64,000 nt of DNA from Ewingella sp049889095 (lineage in GTDB: Bacteria; Pseudomonadota; Gammaproteobacteria; Enterobacterales; Enterobacteriaceae). Numbering within the stretch: position 1 is the stretch's first letter; each line of letters opens with the position of its first letter. Location: NCBI GenBank assembly GCA_049889095.1, contig JBLJFK010000001.1; one strand, given 5' to 3'. The translations under genes were made by a program, and so were the position numbers. Shown in pieces: positions 18,109 to 26,682 of the stretch. The notes beneath the pieces are model-generated. The model made no database searches. It had not been told where the DNA came from and saw only the letters and a list, made by a program, of their open reading frames with translations.

Positions 18109-18281
18109 TTTATAGGCTTCGCAGGTGTCTTGCATTTGAATGGAATGCAACCGGCTTAGATGAATTGTTAAGTCGATTGTTAAATTTATGTCACAAGTTT
18201 AGGTCGAAGATGGGAAGGGCGTCTAATCGAATGCTGCAATCATACGATAGATAAAGCTAATCGCTCATATTATCGGGTTCA

Positions 18282-18312
18282 CACTGGCCGGGCATCGCCA
18301 GTGAGCTTTTTT
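18282..18312 (+). terminator. orphan intrinsic terminator upstream of dacD
   Basis: CACTGGC (18282-18288) pairs with GCCAGTG (18297-18303) and is followed by AGC and six T. No protein gene ends here on this strand; the neighbour upstream runs the other way. It may end a small RNA or act as an attenuator in a dacD leader. Confidence 0.55.
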
Positions 18313-18522
18313 GCTGACAAAAAACGCATGTCGGCTAAAATTTCTGCGAGTTGTAACAAAACCGTTTCACTATGAAATGACTGGCAAAGTAAAGGGGGTT
18401 TTGTTCAACGTCTTATTGGTGCACCATGCGGCAATTATTTTCAGCCGTGTTTGCCTGTGGCCCGTTTTTGCAGATTTTCTGGGCGATTAGCAGGCAATTT
18501 TGGCGTTTTAAAGGAACAATTC

Positions 18523-19692
18523 GTGAAACGTAGTGTATTGACTGTATTAACCGGCGTACTGATGTTGTCAGCAGGCGCTGCACAAGCTGTTGCCCCTCTG
18601 GATTTCCCTGTCGTCCCTCCGAGTATTGATGCGGCCTCATTCGTATTGATGGATTACGCCAGTGGCGATGTTCTGGCGGCAGGTAACCCGGACGACCGCC
18701 GTAATCCAGCCAGCCTGACTAAACTGATGACCGGTTATGTTATCGACCGCGCGCTGGATAAAAACAAAATCGCCATGAACGATATGGTTACTGTGCCACA
18801 AGAAGCCTGGGTTGCCGGTAATAAAAGTCTGGAAGGCTCTTCGCTGATGTTCCTCAAACCGGGTGACCGCGTGTCAGTCAGGGATCTTATTCGTGGGATC
18901 ATTATTACGTCTGGCAATGATGCCTGCGTGGCGATGGCGAATTACGTAGCAGGAAGTCAGGACGCGTTTGTTGGCCTGATGAACCAGTACGTGACAACGA
19001 TGGGCCTGACCAATACCCATTTCGAAACGGTCCACGGCCTGGATGCCCCTGGGCAATACACCACGTCTTACGATCTGGCTAAACTTTCACGAGCCATCAT
19101 TGGCGGGGAGCCTGAGGAATATCGCATGTACAGCGAAAAATCGCTGACATATGACAACATCACTCAGCAAAACCGTAACGGTCTATTGTGGGACAAAAAT
19201 CTCAAAGTAGATGGCCTTAAAACCGGCCATACCGAAAGCGCCGGTTTTAATATCATTGCTTCAGCGACCGAAGGCGACCGTCGTTTGATAGCCGTTGTGA
19301 TGGGAGGTAAAAGCTCAAAAGGGCGCGAGGAACAAGCGCGGAAATTGCTGACCTGGGGCTTCCGTGAATACACCAGTAAACAGATTTTCAAAGCCGGGCA
19401 GACCGTTTCCGATGAGAAAGTGTGGTTTGGCGAGCGTCCGCAGGTAAAAGTGGGTTCACTCAGCGACGTATTCATCAGCGTACCGCAATCTGATGCTGAC
19501 AAACTGAAAGCGCAATATGTACTGAGTAACTCACAGATTGACGCACCGCTGAAAAAAGGCCAAGAACTTGGCACCATTAACATCGTTGATAATGGCAAAA
19601 TCATCAAAACTATCCCGTTGGTTGCGCTGGAAGATGTCGCCGAGGGCGGGCTTATCAGCCGCGCGATTGATTACATTAAGCTGAAGCTCTAA
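18523..19692 (+). CDS. dacD: D-alanyl-D-alanine carboxypeptidase, PBP6b
   Basis: 389 residues from a GTG at 18523, chosen because AAGGA lies seven bases upstream and the signal peptide (cleaved after AQA) then begins at once. All serine-peptidase motifs are intact: SLTK with catalytic S64 and K67, SGN at 130-132, KTG at 233-235. The C terminus (LISRAIDYIKLKL) is the amphipathic helix that anchors PBP5/6-type enzymes to the periplasmic face of the inner membrane. It removes the terminal D-Ala from peptidoglycan pentapeptides. Length and internal blocks (VHGLDAPGQ, TQQNRNGLLWDK) fit DacD best among DacA/C/D. Confidence 0.9.
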   Translation: MKRSVLTVLTGVLMLSAGAAQAVAPLDFPVVPPSIDAASFVLMDYASGDVLAAGNPDDRRNPASLTKLMTGYVIDRALDKNKIAMNDMVTVPQEAWVAGNKSLEGSSLMFLKPGDRVSVRDLIRGIIITSGNDACVAMANYVAGSQDAFVGLMNQYVTTMGLTNTHFETVHGLDAPGQYTTSYDLAKLSRAIIGGEPEEYRMYSEKSLTYDNITQQNRNGLLWDKNLKVDGLKTGHTESAGFNIIASATEGDRRLIAVVMGGKSSKGREEQARKLLTWGFREYTSKQIFKAGQTVSDEKVWFGERPQVKVGSLSDVFISVPQSDADKLKAQYVLSNSQIDAPLKKGQELGTINIVDNGKIIKTIPLVALEDVAEGGLISRAIDYIKLKL

Positions 19693-19778
19693 GCCGCTCA
19701 AACTGGCTTTCTTGGGCTCGCCGCCCAAACTGGCTTTTAAATTCAAGTTCAAGGTCGTGGGCGCCGGCCCACACCGGG

Positions 19779-19806
19779 GTAAGGGGATTGAAACGAATCC
19801 CCTTAC
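19779..19806. repeat. perfect 11-bp hairpin
   Basis: GTAAGGGGATT (19779-19789) and AATCCCCTTAC (19796-19806) pair perfectly around the six-base loop GAAACG. It is part of the mosaic downstream of dacD. Confidence 0.8.
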
Positions 19807-19849
19807 CAATCCCGCGTTTTATTCACTCCGTTGCTGCGCAGGCCACAAT

Positions 19850-19978
19850 GGCCGTGTTCCAGCTACCGCAGTGATAGCCGTAAAATGTCAGCCCTGCGGG
19901 CTTCCCGGCTGCGGGTTCGAGCCAACGGTAAAAAAGTTGTCTCTCCACCGACTTGCCGGTGACATTTTGAACACGGCC
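19850..19978. repeat. nested long inverted repeat
   Basis: Outer arms GGCCGTGTTC (19850-19859) and GAACACGGCC (19969-19978) are perfect complements, as are inner arms AAAATGTCA (19882-19890) and TGACATTTT (19960-19968). On the right the two arms are adjacent; on the left 22 bases separate them. The layout recalls the ends of a small non-autonomous repeat, but no target-site duplication was identified. Confidence 0.6.
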
Positions 19979-20204
19979 GATACTTTTTTAAATTCAAATT
20001 CAAATTCAAAAACCGGACTGTATCTGCTTTTCAAAATGTTGAGGCCGCATTCAGAAATGCCGCTGAATGAGAGGTTCGAGACCTATGGCTCGAACCCGAA
20101 ATGAAGGCACCGCAACGCGGCGGTATTTTGCGGCCATAGCCAAGATATCTGAAACACGGCCATCCCGATTCAGCGATAGCGCGCAGTTAAAAGAGCCCGG
20201 GATT

Positions 20205-20236
20205 CTCAAGGGTGGCGGCGATAAGCCACCCTTGAG
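20205..20236. repeat. perfect 12-bp hairpin
   Basis: CTCAAGGGTGGC and GCCACCCTTGAG pair perfectly around GGCGATAA. It is the strongest single hairpin in the mosaic; the next A/T tract begins about 25 bases on, so it could also act in transcript ends. Confidence 0.8.
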
Positions 20237-20359
20237 GCCCGTTTGGGTGGCAACCCAAGGTCTTTAAATTTGAATTTAAAGATTTAAAAGCGAGTTCGGC
20301 ATGCAACCCGATATAATCAATAATAATCTTCCTATTTAAGGCACAGCCTCACTCCCCGT

Positions 20360-21271
20360 ATGGATATTAAGCAACTGATCTACCTCTGTAACCTTGAACG
20401 TGAACGGCATTTTGGCCGGGCGGCGCAGGCGAGTTTTGTCAGCCAGCCGACGTTGTCGATGCGTCTAAAAAATCTGGAGAAAGAGTTAGATCTCAACCTG
20501 ATTAACCGTGGTAATAACTTCGAAGGTTTTACCGCAGAAGGTTTGCGGGTACTGGGTTGGGCACGGGAAATCGTTGCGGTATATGAAGGGCTGAAGCGGG
20601 ATGTCGAATCCCTTAAGCAAGGACTGAGCGGTACGCTGCGTATTGGCATCATGCCTCAGTGCAGCATTTCACTGGCCCGGTTGATTAAGGCGGTCACTGA
20701 TGAACATCCCGGGCTGGACTACCGCGTCGTGGAGGTCAGTGCCGATCAGCTTATCGAAGCATTAAACAGCCATGCAGTTGATATCGGCATTGGTTTTTTT
20801 GAATTCTCTACGCTGAATGAACTGCGCTTTCAGGTGGTACCTATCGATGACGGCGGCGTGGATGTCGTTTATCACCCTGACCATTTCCCCCAGCTTAACC
20901 ACGCGGCGCATCTCAGTGCTGAAGAGGCAGTAAACCTGCCGCTCTGTTTGTCAGAGCCGAGCCGTTATTTTCGTCGTTATCTGGACAGTCATTTTCGTCA
21001 GGCTGGGCTTGAGTTACGCCCGACGTTGGAAACCACGTCGATTTTCCAACTGATGCAGGGCGTTTTTGTCGGGCTGGGCTGTGCACTGGTCCCTCGCGGT
21101 CATCTGATTGATGAAATGCATCCGGCGCTGAAGCGCTGTGCACTGGATATTCCGCCAATGAGCCGACACGCCGCGATGGTGGTGTCCGAAACTGAACGCG
21201 CGACGCCGTTGGCCCAACACTTCTTTAACGCTGCGGCTTTGTGGTTAGCACAACAGCCTCGTATTCAATAA
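20360..21271 (+). CDS. LysR-family transcriptional regulator
   Basis: 303 residues with an N-terminal winged helix-turn-helix (FGRAAQASFVSQPTLSMRLKNLEKEL) and a two-lobed effector-binding domain starting at about residue 90 (GTLRIGIMPQCS). The pattern GFFEFSTLNELRF and ALVPRGHL is characteristic of the hydrogen-peroxide/aromatic-type LysR group, but I cannot name the ortholog. It is monocistronic, with no divergent partner: the mosaic repeat lies upstream and yjjA downstream. Its targets are unknown. Confidence 0.85.
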   Translation: MDIKQLIYLCNLERERHFGRAAQASFVSQPTLSMRLKNLEKELDLNLINRGNNFEGFTAEGLRVLGWAREIVAVYEGLKRDVESLKQGLSGTLRIGIMPQCSISLARLIKAVTDEHPGLDYRVVEVSADQLIEALNSHAVDIGIGFFEFSTLNELRFQVVPIDDGGVDVVYHPDHFPQLNHAAHLSAEEAVNLPLCLSEPSRYFRRYLDSHFRQAGLELRPTLETTSIFQLMQGVFVGLGCALVPRGHLIDEMHPALKRCALDIPPMSRHAAMVVSETERATPLAQHFFNAAALWLAQQPRIQ

Positions 21272-21390
21272 AAATGCGCTATCCGAAGTATTCAGCGACG
21301 TTGTCCTATTGATGAAATGGCCGATAGGCTCCAATATTTATGGGTCTTTTTATCAGTCAAAGTCTGATTGTGAAATTAATGGAGCTATAC

Positions 21391-21876
21391 ATGAAAGCAT
21401 TAAAAACAGTCGTATTGGCTATTGCTGTAAGCGTTTGTTTATTAACCAACGCCGCACAGGCCAATAACTTGTTGAGCTCATTGCAGGATGCGGCTAATCA
21501 GGAGTTGAGCAAGGGCGGCGGCAGCAATAATTCTACCGAGTCACTCACTTCTTTGCTTAACGGTAGTAATAACGCGTTGACGGCCAAAAGTGCCACCAAT
21601 GCGGCGGGTATCTTGCAATATTGTGTCAAAAATAACGTTTTATCTCAGACCAGCACTGAAGGTGTGAAAGATAAACTGCTGAGTAAACTGGGTATTCAGA
21701 GCGCTTCCGGAGCGCAAAGCCAGGATTATCAAAACGGTTTAGGGGGATTATTGCAAACCGGTAAAGGCCAAACCTTTGATTTGAATAATCTGGGCGGTGG
21801 CCTGACGCAGGTGAAAGAAAAAGTGAAGCAGAAAGCCTGCGACGAGGTTCTGAAACAGGCGAAATCTTTAATCTAG
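21391..21876 (+). CDS. yjjA: DUF2501 family secreted protein (YjjA-like)
   Basis: 161 residues from ATG 21391, preceded by GGAG six bases upstream. A standard signal peptide (ending AAQA) is followed by a small, Ser/Asn/Gly-rich helical domain with two cysteines (ILQYCVKNNVLS and QKACDEVLKQAKSLI), likely disulfide-bonded in the periplasm. This matches the DUF2501/YjjA family, whose function is not established. It lies alone between the LysR gene and the convergent bcs accessory operon. Confidence 0.8.
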   Translation: MKALKTVVLAIAVSVCLLTNAAQANNLLSSLQDAANQELSKGGGSNNSTESLTSLLNGSNNALTAKSATNAAGILQYCVKNNVLSQTSTEGVKDKLLSKLGIQSASGAQSQDYQNGLGGLLQTGKGQTFDLNNLGGGLTQVKEKVKQKACDEVLKQAKSLI

Positions 21877-21915
21877 TTCTCGCTTAGTGGGCCATTGCGG
21901 CCCATGTCAGCATCG

Positions 21916-21946
21916 TCAGGACCCATGAGTCGCCCCAGGGTCCTGA
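21916..21946. terminator. hairpin between yjjA and bcsG
   Basis: TCAGGACCC and GGGTCCTGA pair perfectly around 13 bases, and a smaller TGGGCC/GGCCCA hairpin lies at about 21888-21903. Together they separate two convergent genes. T-runs are poor, so this is a probable rather than certain terminator. Confidence 0.5.
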
Positions 21947-21952
21947 TTATCT

Positions 21953-23611
21953 CTATTGCGGGTAAGGCACCCACGACCCGCCGTTCAGACGGATGTAAAT
22001 TTTCCCCTGATACTCCATCACTACCGCGTTCTCATTCTCAGACACCAGCGGTGTTTGCGGCAGATCTGCGCTTAACATCTTCCAGTCCACCGCCGGGGCG
22101 ATGAAGAGTTTGCCATCAACCGAACGCGCTACCAATTCTGAAATTGCCATATAGCTGCTTGGTTGATCGACTTTCAACGGGGCCGAAGGGTGAGTGGCCT
22201 GCATACCGAAGAACTTCACACCAACAGGAATATGAGTAATACCCGGGCTTGGAATATCCCGCAGACCGGAGATCTGCATCTTGTCACCTACTAGTGCTGC
22301 TCCATGCTCAGGCACGACAACCAGCATCACTCTGCGGCCTGACTTCTCCAATTGATCCATAAAAGTATTCAATTGATTAAGCAAAGTTTGTGCACGTGAA
22401 CGGTAATCAGCGCCTTTGTTACTGCCAACGTAGCGGTTACCATCATGCAACGGGATAAGGTTGAAGAAGGTTGCCGTGCGCGCTGTCCCGGTTTTTTGCT
22501 GTTTGGCGAGCCAGCGGCTGAACAATTCACCATCATTAAAGATTGGTGAACCGTCAAACGAGGTGAGTTCATGATCGAGACCCACCTGTGACATGATCGG
22601 GGACTGCATGTCAGCATCATCACGCAAATTACCAATGTAGTTACCGAATTCCCCCGTGTGATCCATGGCCAGTTGTGAACTAAATCCGAGCTTGGCCAGA
22701 TCGTCGAACAGATAACACTGTTGACCTGCAGTTTGATACAAGTCGTGATGGGACGATTGACCGCAGCTGGCACGTAGCAAGCGAATGGATGCCGGCCCGC
22801 TGTAGGCCGTGGCAGAGTTGAAGTTGCTGAACACCATGTCAAAACGTGACCACAGCGGCGAATTCGATAGATTCGCTGCGTCCAGATCGGCCCATGCCAG
22901 GGAACAGATGTTGATCACCAACAGATCGAACGGCTGGGCATCCGCCGGTAAAGTGGCTGGGAACTGTATTTTGCGGGCATGTTCGCGCTGATAAAATTGC
23001 CGCAAATAGGCGTTGAGATTTTCATTAGTTGGCGGACCACTGACCGTATTTGGCAGCGGTTCGGCTGCCTGGGTCACTATGGCCGAAACACTTGCGGGCG
23101 TTGGCTTATTAGCGACAGCATTGGCCGGCGTAGGGGACAATCCTGGCATCACCAGCAGGCTGAAGTTAAGCCACAACAGCACGGCAACGGTCAGCGTAGT
23201 GATGCGTATCCACTGCGAAACGAACAGATAACCGACCAGCAGGACGAACGCCGCGCCCACCCATTGCCAATTAATAAAACGGTCAGCCAGTTCAAGCAGA
23301 TAATCCAGACTGAAACCGGTCATCTCAGCCCCCTGGCTGACGATTGAGCGCCAGCCAGGCAGCCAGGTGTCGTGATAGAACAGAGCTAACCCAAACGGCA
23401 GGGCCAGCCACAGACGCCAGCGATGCAAACGCAGCAACGGCAGAGGAAAAAGCAGGCACGCCACAAACACCAAGTTACTCAGCGCATCAAAATTGAGATA
23501 GCCCTGCCAGAGCAGAATAAATTTAAGCAGGAAATAATAGTTCCAGGCACCTAACCCACGCCAGGACTGCCAGATCCGCAACTGTGGTAAAACGGGTTTA
23601 AGGTCATTCAT
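21953..23611 (-). CDS. bcsG: cellulose phosphoethanolamine transferase BcsG
   Basis: 552 residues. About five N-terminal membrane segments (to roughly residue 160) are followed by a proline/alanine-rich linker and a periplasmic alkaline-phosphatase-superfamily domain with the nucleophile region TAYSGPASIRLLRASCGQ and the late metal site VVPEHGAAL. It transfers phosphoethanolamine from phosphatidylethanolamine to nascent cellulose. The ATG overlaps the bcsF stop codon by four bases. Length matches E. coli BcsG (559). Confidence 0.93.
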   Translation of the reverse strand: MNDLKPVLPQLRIWQSWRGLGAWNYYFLLKFILLWQGYLNFDALSNLVFVACLLFPLPLLRLHRWRLWLALPFGLALFYHDTWLPGWRSIVSQGAEMTGFSLDYLLELADRFINWQWVGAAFVLLVGYLFVSQWIRITTLTVAVLLWLNFSLLVMPGLSPTPANAVANKPTPASVSAIVTQAAEPLPNTVSGPPTNENLNAYLRQFYQREHARKIQFPATLPADAQPFDLLVINICSLAWADLDAANLSNSPLWSRFDMVFSNFNSATAYSGPASIRLLRASCGQSSHHDLYQTAGQQCYLFDDLAKLGFSSQLAMDHTGEFGNYIGNLRDDADMQSPIMSQVGLDHELTSFDGSPIFNDGELFSRWLAKQQKTGTARTATFFNLIPLHDGNRYVGSNKGADYRSRAQTLLNQLNTFMDQLEKSGRRVMLVVVPEHGAALVGDKMQISGLRDIPSPGITHIPVGVKFFGMQATHPSAPLKVDQPSSYMAISELVARSVDGKLFIAPAVDWKMLSADLPQTPLVSENENAVVMEYQGKIYIRLNGGSWVPYPQ

Positions 23612-23850
23612 GATGGTGTATTTGATTTCCCGTTCAAAGAAAGTAGCGCTGCCGCTGCGCTATTGTCAGCGGTCTTCGCGACGGGTGTTTTCAGATGTTT
23701 AGCCGTGACAGGGGTGAGGTAGCGCGGAGAGAGATAGCGCGCTGCAAAGTTCCTTTTCCATATTGGCAGACGACGGTGCAGCATCATGCCGAAAGGGATG
23801 AAGATCACCGCTGCTAAAATAAAAATCTCAATAATATCATTGATATTCAT
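23608..23850 (-). CDS. bcsF: cellulose biosynthesis protein BcsF
   Basis: 80 residues, with one N-terminal membrane helix (IIEIFILAAVIFIPFGMML) followed by a basic, cytosolic tail. BcsF recruits BcsE to the membrane and supports BcsG. It sits between bcsE (five-base gap) and bcsG (ATGA overlap). The tail here is longer than in E. coli (63 residues) and of low complexity. Confidence 0.88.
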   Translation of the reverse strand: MNINDIIEIFILAAVIFIPFGMMLHRRLPIWKRNFAARYLSPRYLTPVTAKHLKTPVAKTADNSAAAALLSLNGKSNTPS

Positions 23851-23855
23851 AGAAG

Positions 23856-25586
23856 TTATTCCTGCTCGTCGCGAAGGGATTTATTAAGATGGCGTGTCGT
23901 TTCTGCCACGGAACGGCTGACCGGAGTATTACTGAGTGTAAGGGTCAGCGGCTCGGGCAGATGAACCGAAGCGCGTTGCTGCGGGTGGCTGACCGGAGCA
24001 CTGACCTGCTGTGGCCGCAGAGCCTGCTCCGGTAAGGTTTTTTTCGCAGCCAGTCTGCGAACTTCGGACTGAATGTCGCGATCCTGGTGCCAGAACGTGC
24101 GGCTGGCAAAAATCTCATCAACGGGCAGACTGAACAGAGAGTTCAATACGTTCTCCACATCACTGACCTGACAATTTGACAGGAAGAGATACAAATGACG
24201 TTCGGTCAGAGTGATCACATCGCCATCACGGCGTAAATGGCACAGAGAAATGGCCTGCTGTGGCAAAATGCCTGAGACCGGACGCAGGGAGATCAGTACC
24301 CCGCGAGCTTCTGTGGTCAACGTCGTGTGGCGCCAGATGGACTGCATCACTTCACAGAAGGTTGGCAGTGGCAGGAAGCCTTTATGATGCGTAGGCAGTC
24401 TGCCCTCAAGCAGTTTCTCAATGTCTGCAGCGATATAACGCATAAAACTCAGCTGTTGGATATCATCTAGCAGGGTGAGAAAACTGGACAACCGTGCTGC
24501 ATGTGGAACCACCAGGTTTGCGCCGCAGGCCTGCAAAAGACGCTGGTCAATATAACGCAACGAGGCGTTCATCTCACGGACGGCAATTTTCAGTCTATTA
24601 CCGCGCTGGATACGCAGGGAGTGAATCTGCCGAGCCAGGATTTCCACTTCGTCATTACTGCGCAGGGAAAAAATTAGGGTGGCGGCCCGCGCATGCATCC
24701 CCCGCTCAGTCAGAGCGGCGTTATCATCAAACAGTTGCCAGTTCTCTGACAAGGGTGGCGCACCTTCCAGAACTTCACGCTGTGCCAGGTATAGCCACTG
24801 GTCGTCGCTGAGGGTATTGGTGTCGTTCTCTACACTAGATTGCGACATTATTCCCCAACCGTTCTCACGTTTTTCTAGTAAATAAGCGTTATTCGCCTCA
24901 ACACCAAAATTATTATGCCACCAGGAAATAACAAACTGAGCAGGAACTATATCGGTTTGAAAGCTCGACAGTCCATATATAAGGCGATGATGCGAATTAA
25001 GCTGGGCCTTAAGGATGCTGCTAAGGCCGTGGCAGATAATAAGCAGCACACAGTTTTTATGCTGCGCCAGCGCTGACATTCCCTTTAACCACATTCCAAA
25101 CTCTTTGTCGCTGAGGTTTTGCCATGCTGTAGCCGGAAAAAATAAAACAATCAATTGATTTTGGGTACTGCTTACACGGTTTAAATCATCAGGTAAAGAG
25201 CGAAAAGCTTTTTTGCCATTGGCGAGTTGGTAAAAAGAAGCCGTTGAGGTTTTGGATAATATTTTGGAAACAAAGATATTATCCTGAGTCAGAGTCTGCG
25301 TGACGTTTCCCGGAATAGTATTATCCATAGGGAAAATAAACGTGGTGACAATATCTTCTGCCTGTGCTTCAAGCACCTGTCCACCAAGTTCATGCGCATC
25401 ATCCTGACTGTGTGTGTTGACCCAGTACAGACCTGATGTCTGCATTTCAGCTGATTCATTCCAAAATTTTTTCATGCCGAAAGGAAAGGAAAGTGCCATT
25501 TTTTGGTTTACCTGAATTAAGTCTGTAGGGTAGATCTGTCTGATGAAAGTCTCAGGTAATTTTGATTGAACGTCTGCTTGAGACAC
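23856..25586 (-). CDS. bcsE: c-di-GMP-binding cellulose biosynthesis regulator BcsE
   Basis: 576 residues from a GTG start. The N-terminal part resembles a degenerate receiver/NTPase-like fold. The C-terminal GGDEF-I-site-like (GIL) domain carries the c-di-GMP-binding RxGD motif as RDGD in CHLRRDGDVITL. The last 70 or so residues are proline- and serine-rich and likely disordered. BcsE boosts cellulose output by sensing c-di-GMP and docking to BcsF and BcsQ/R. It is divergent from bcsRQABC across a 156-base promoter region. Confidence 0.92.
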   Translation of the reverse strand: MSQADVQSKLPETFIRQIYPTDLIQVNQKMALSFPFGMKKFWNESAEMQTSGLYWVNTHSQDDAHELGGQVLEAQAEDIVTTFIFPMDNTIPGNVTQTLTQDNIFVSKILSKTSTASFYQLANGKKAFRSLPDDLNRVSSTQNQLIVLFFPATAWQNLSDKEFGMWLKGMSALAQHKNCVLLIICHGLSSILKAQLNSHHRLIYGLSSFQTDIVPAQFVISWWHNNFGVEANNAYLLEKRENGWGIMSQSSVENDTNTLSDDQWLYLAQREVLEGAPPLSENWQLFDDNAALTERGMHARAATLIFSLRSNDEVEILARQIHSLRIQRGNRLKIAVREMNASLRYIDQRLLQACGANLVVPHAARLSSFLTLLDDIQQLSFMRYIAADIEKLLEGRLPTHHKGFLPLPTFCEVMQSIWRHTTLTTEARGVLISLRPVSGILPQQAISLCHLRRDGDVITLTERHLYLFLSNCQVSDVENVLNSLFSLPVDEIFASRTFWHQDRDIQSEVRRLAAKKTLPEQALRPQQVSAPVSHPQQRASVHLPEPLTLTLSNTPVSRSVAETTRHLNKSLRDEQE

Positions 25587-25742
25587 AATCCCAAAATATG
25601 AGTATAATAAATTCTATACATTGCCAGATTAAATAACCAGTCAGCACTGTAAATAATAATCTTGCTTAAGACTTTACTTGGAACATTAAGCTATATTTAG
25701 AGATAGCTGAGGAATGTTTTCTTGCAAATGAGGTGTGCGTAA
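25587..25742. promoter_or_regulatory. divergent bcsE / bcsR promoter region
   Basis: A 156-base AT-rich intergenic stretch separates the two bcs operons. Its tail holds a GAGGTG ribosome binding site (25730-25735) for the bcsR TTG start. Individual promoter elements could not be assigned with confidence. Confidence 0.6.
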
Positions 25743-25961
25743 TTGGGGCGAGAACGATCTGCAGCTATTAAGAGCGTTGGCGATGATGTCAACCAAGACA
25801 AAAATGATGATTTATTAGTCTTGAGTCACCTTTTTTCGCTACCAAAATTGCATTATATCGACATTGCTAGTCAGCAGAAAACCCCACTAATCCTGCAACG
25901 TTGGCCTTTATTGGCCGAGTTAGCACTTATTGATATGCCAAAATCTGCCGAAGAGGTCTGA
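25743..25961 (+). CDS. bcsR: cellulose biosynthesis protein BcsR (YhjR)
   Basis: 72 residues. The C-terminal block LHYIDIASQQ...LILQRWPLLAELA matches BcsR. It begins at a TTG, supported by GAGGTG eight bases upstream, and no in-frame ATG precedes the conserved part. BcsR regulates cellulose synthesis with BcsQ, forming a BcsRQ complex under the synthase. It ends four bases before the bcsQ start, so the two are coupled. Confidence 0.85.
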   Translation: MGRERSAAIKSVGDDVNQDKNDDLLVLSHLFSLPKLHYIDIASQQKTPLILQRWPLLAELALIDMPKSAEEV

Positions 25962-25965
25962 GCTG

Positions 25966-26682
25966 ATGTCAGTTATTGCTCTGCAAGGGATCCGTGGCGG
26001 AACCGGCACTACCTCAACCACTGCTGCATTAGCCTGGGCATTGTCCCAACTGGGGGAGAAAGTGCTGGCAATTGACTTTTCTGCTGCTAATCTTCTCCGC
26101 CTCCATTTCGCGATGCCCTACGACTCTGCGCGAGGCTGGACCTCAGCTGAACGTGCCGGGTTAGGCTGGCAACATGGGGCTATGCGCTATAATTCTCGTC
26201 TCGACTTTTTGCCTTTCGGCCAGTTGCCGGTGAGAGAAGAGGCGCAGGTTAACTGTGACTGGCAAAGCAACCTGACCCAAATCCACAACACCGCCGTTTA
26301 CGACTGGATCCTGCTGGATGTCCCCTCCGGGGATCCTCTGCGTGAAGCACAGGCCTTTTCGATAGCTGACCACGTCCTGATACTACTTCACGCAGACTCG
26401 CAGTCCCACGTCCATTTGCATCAACAGTCTTTACCCACCAACAGTCATTATCTGGTAAACCAGTTCGCACCCGGCAGTCAGTTACAGCAGGATATTCTGT
26501 TGTTGTGGCAGCAGAGCCTGCCGCGACTGCTGCCGTTTATTTTGCACCGTGACGAAGCGATGGCCGAATCCCTGGCCGGTAAGCAACCGTTAGGTGAACT
26601 GCATCCGCATAGCCAAAGCGCGCAGGATATCATCACGCTGGCTAACTGGTGTTTGATTCACTTGCGGAACACGGGTAAATGA
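25966..26682 (+). CDS. bcsQ: cellulose biosynthesis ATPase BcsQ (MinD-like)
   Basis: 238 residues from ATG 25966, nine bases after GAGG. It is a ParA/MinD-type ATPase with the deviant Walker A GIRGGTGTTST, then LAIDFSAANLLRL and the Walker B-like WILLDVPSGD. The HRDEAMAESLAGKQPLGE block is diagnostic for BcsQ. It localises the synthase to the cell pole with BcsR. The stop codon overlaps the bcsA start by four bases. The frame is intact, unlike the early stop found in some laboratory E. coli strains. Confidence 0.92.
   Translation: MSVIALQGIRGGTGTTSTTAALAWALSQLGEKVLAIDFSAANLLRLHFAMPYDSARGWTSAERAGLGWQHGAMRYNSRLDFLPFGQLPVREEAQVNCDWQSNLTQIHNTAVYDWILLDVPSGDPLREAQAFSIADHVLILLHADSQSHVHLHQQSLPTNSHYLVNQFAPGSQLQQDILLLWQQSLPRLLPFILHRDEAMAESLAGKQPLGELHPHSQSAQDIITLANWCLIHLRNTGK

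Larger units (their letters stand above)
19691..20290. repeat. non-coding mosaic of hairpins and TTCAAATTC-type AT tracts
   Basis: About 600 bases between dacD and the LysR gene carry no convincing gene but many perfect inverted repeats, spaced by three AT-rich tracts built from AAATTCAA units (19735-19754, 19984-20012, 20263-20289). Hairpins seen: TTGGGC/GCCCAA (19712-19728), GTGGGC/GCCCAC (19757-19772), CATTCAG/CTGAATG (20048-20069), GTTCGAG/CTCGAAC (20074-20095), TTGGGT/ACCCAA (20243-20258), plus those listed separately. CAAACTGGCTTT occurs twice (19699 and 19726). GGGTTCGAGCC (19913) has its exact complement at 20087. The first hairpin with CTTT probably also ends dacD transcription. It resembles a nest of genus-specific intergenic repeats. 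Confidence 0.7.

Noticed and set aside
19712..20104. 130-codon open frame through the mosaic region
   Set aside because: It has no ribosome site, and its codons simply follow the inverted repeats and AT tracts; composition is not protein-like.
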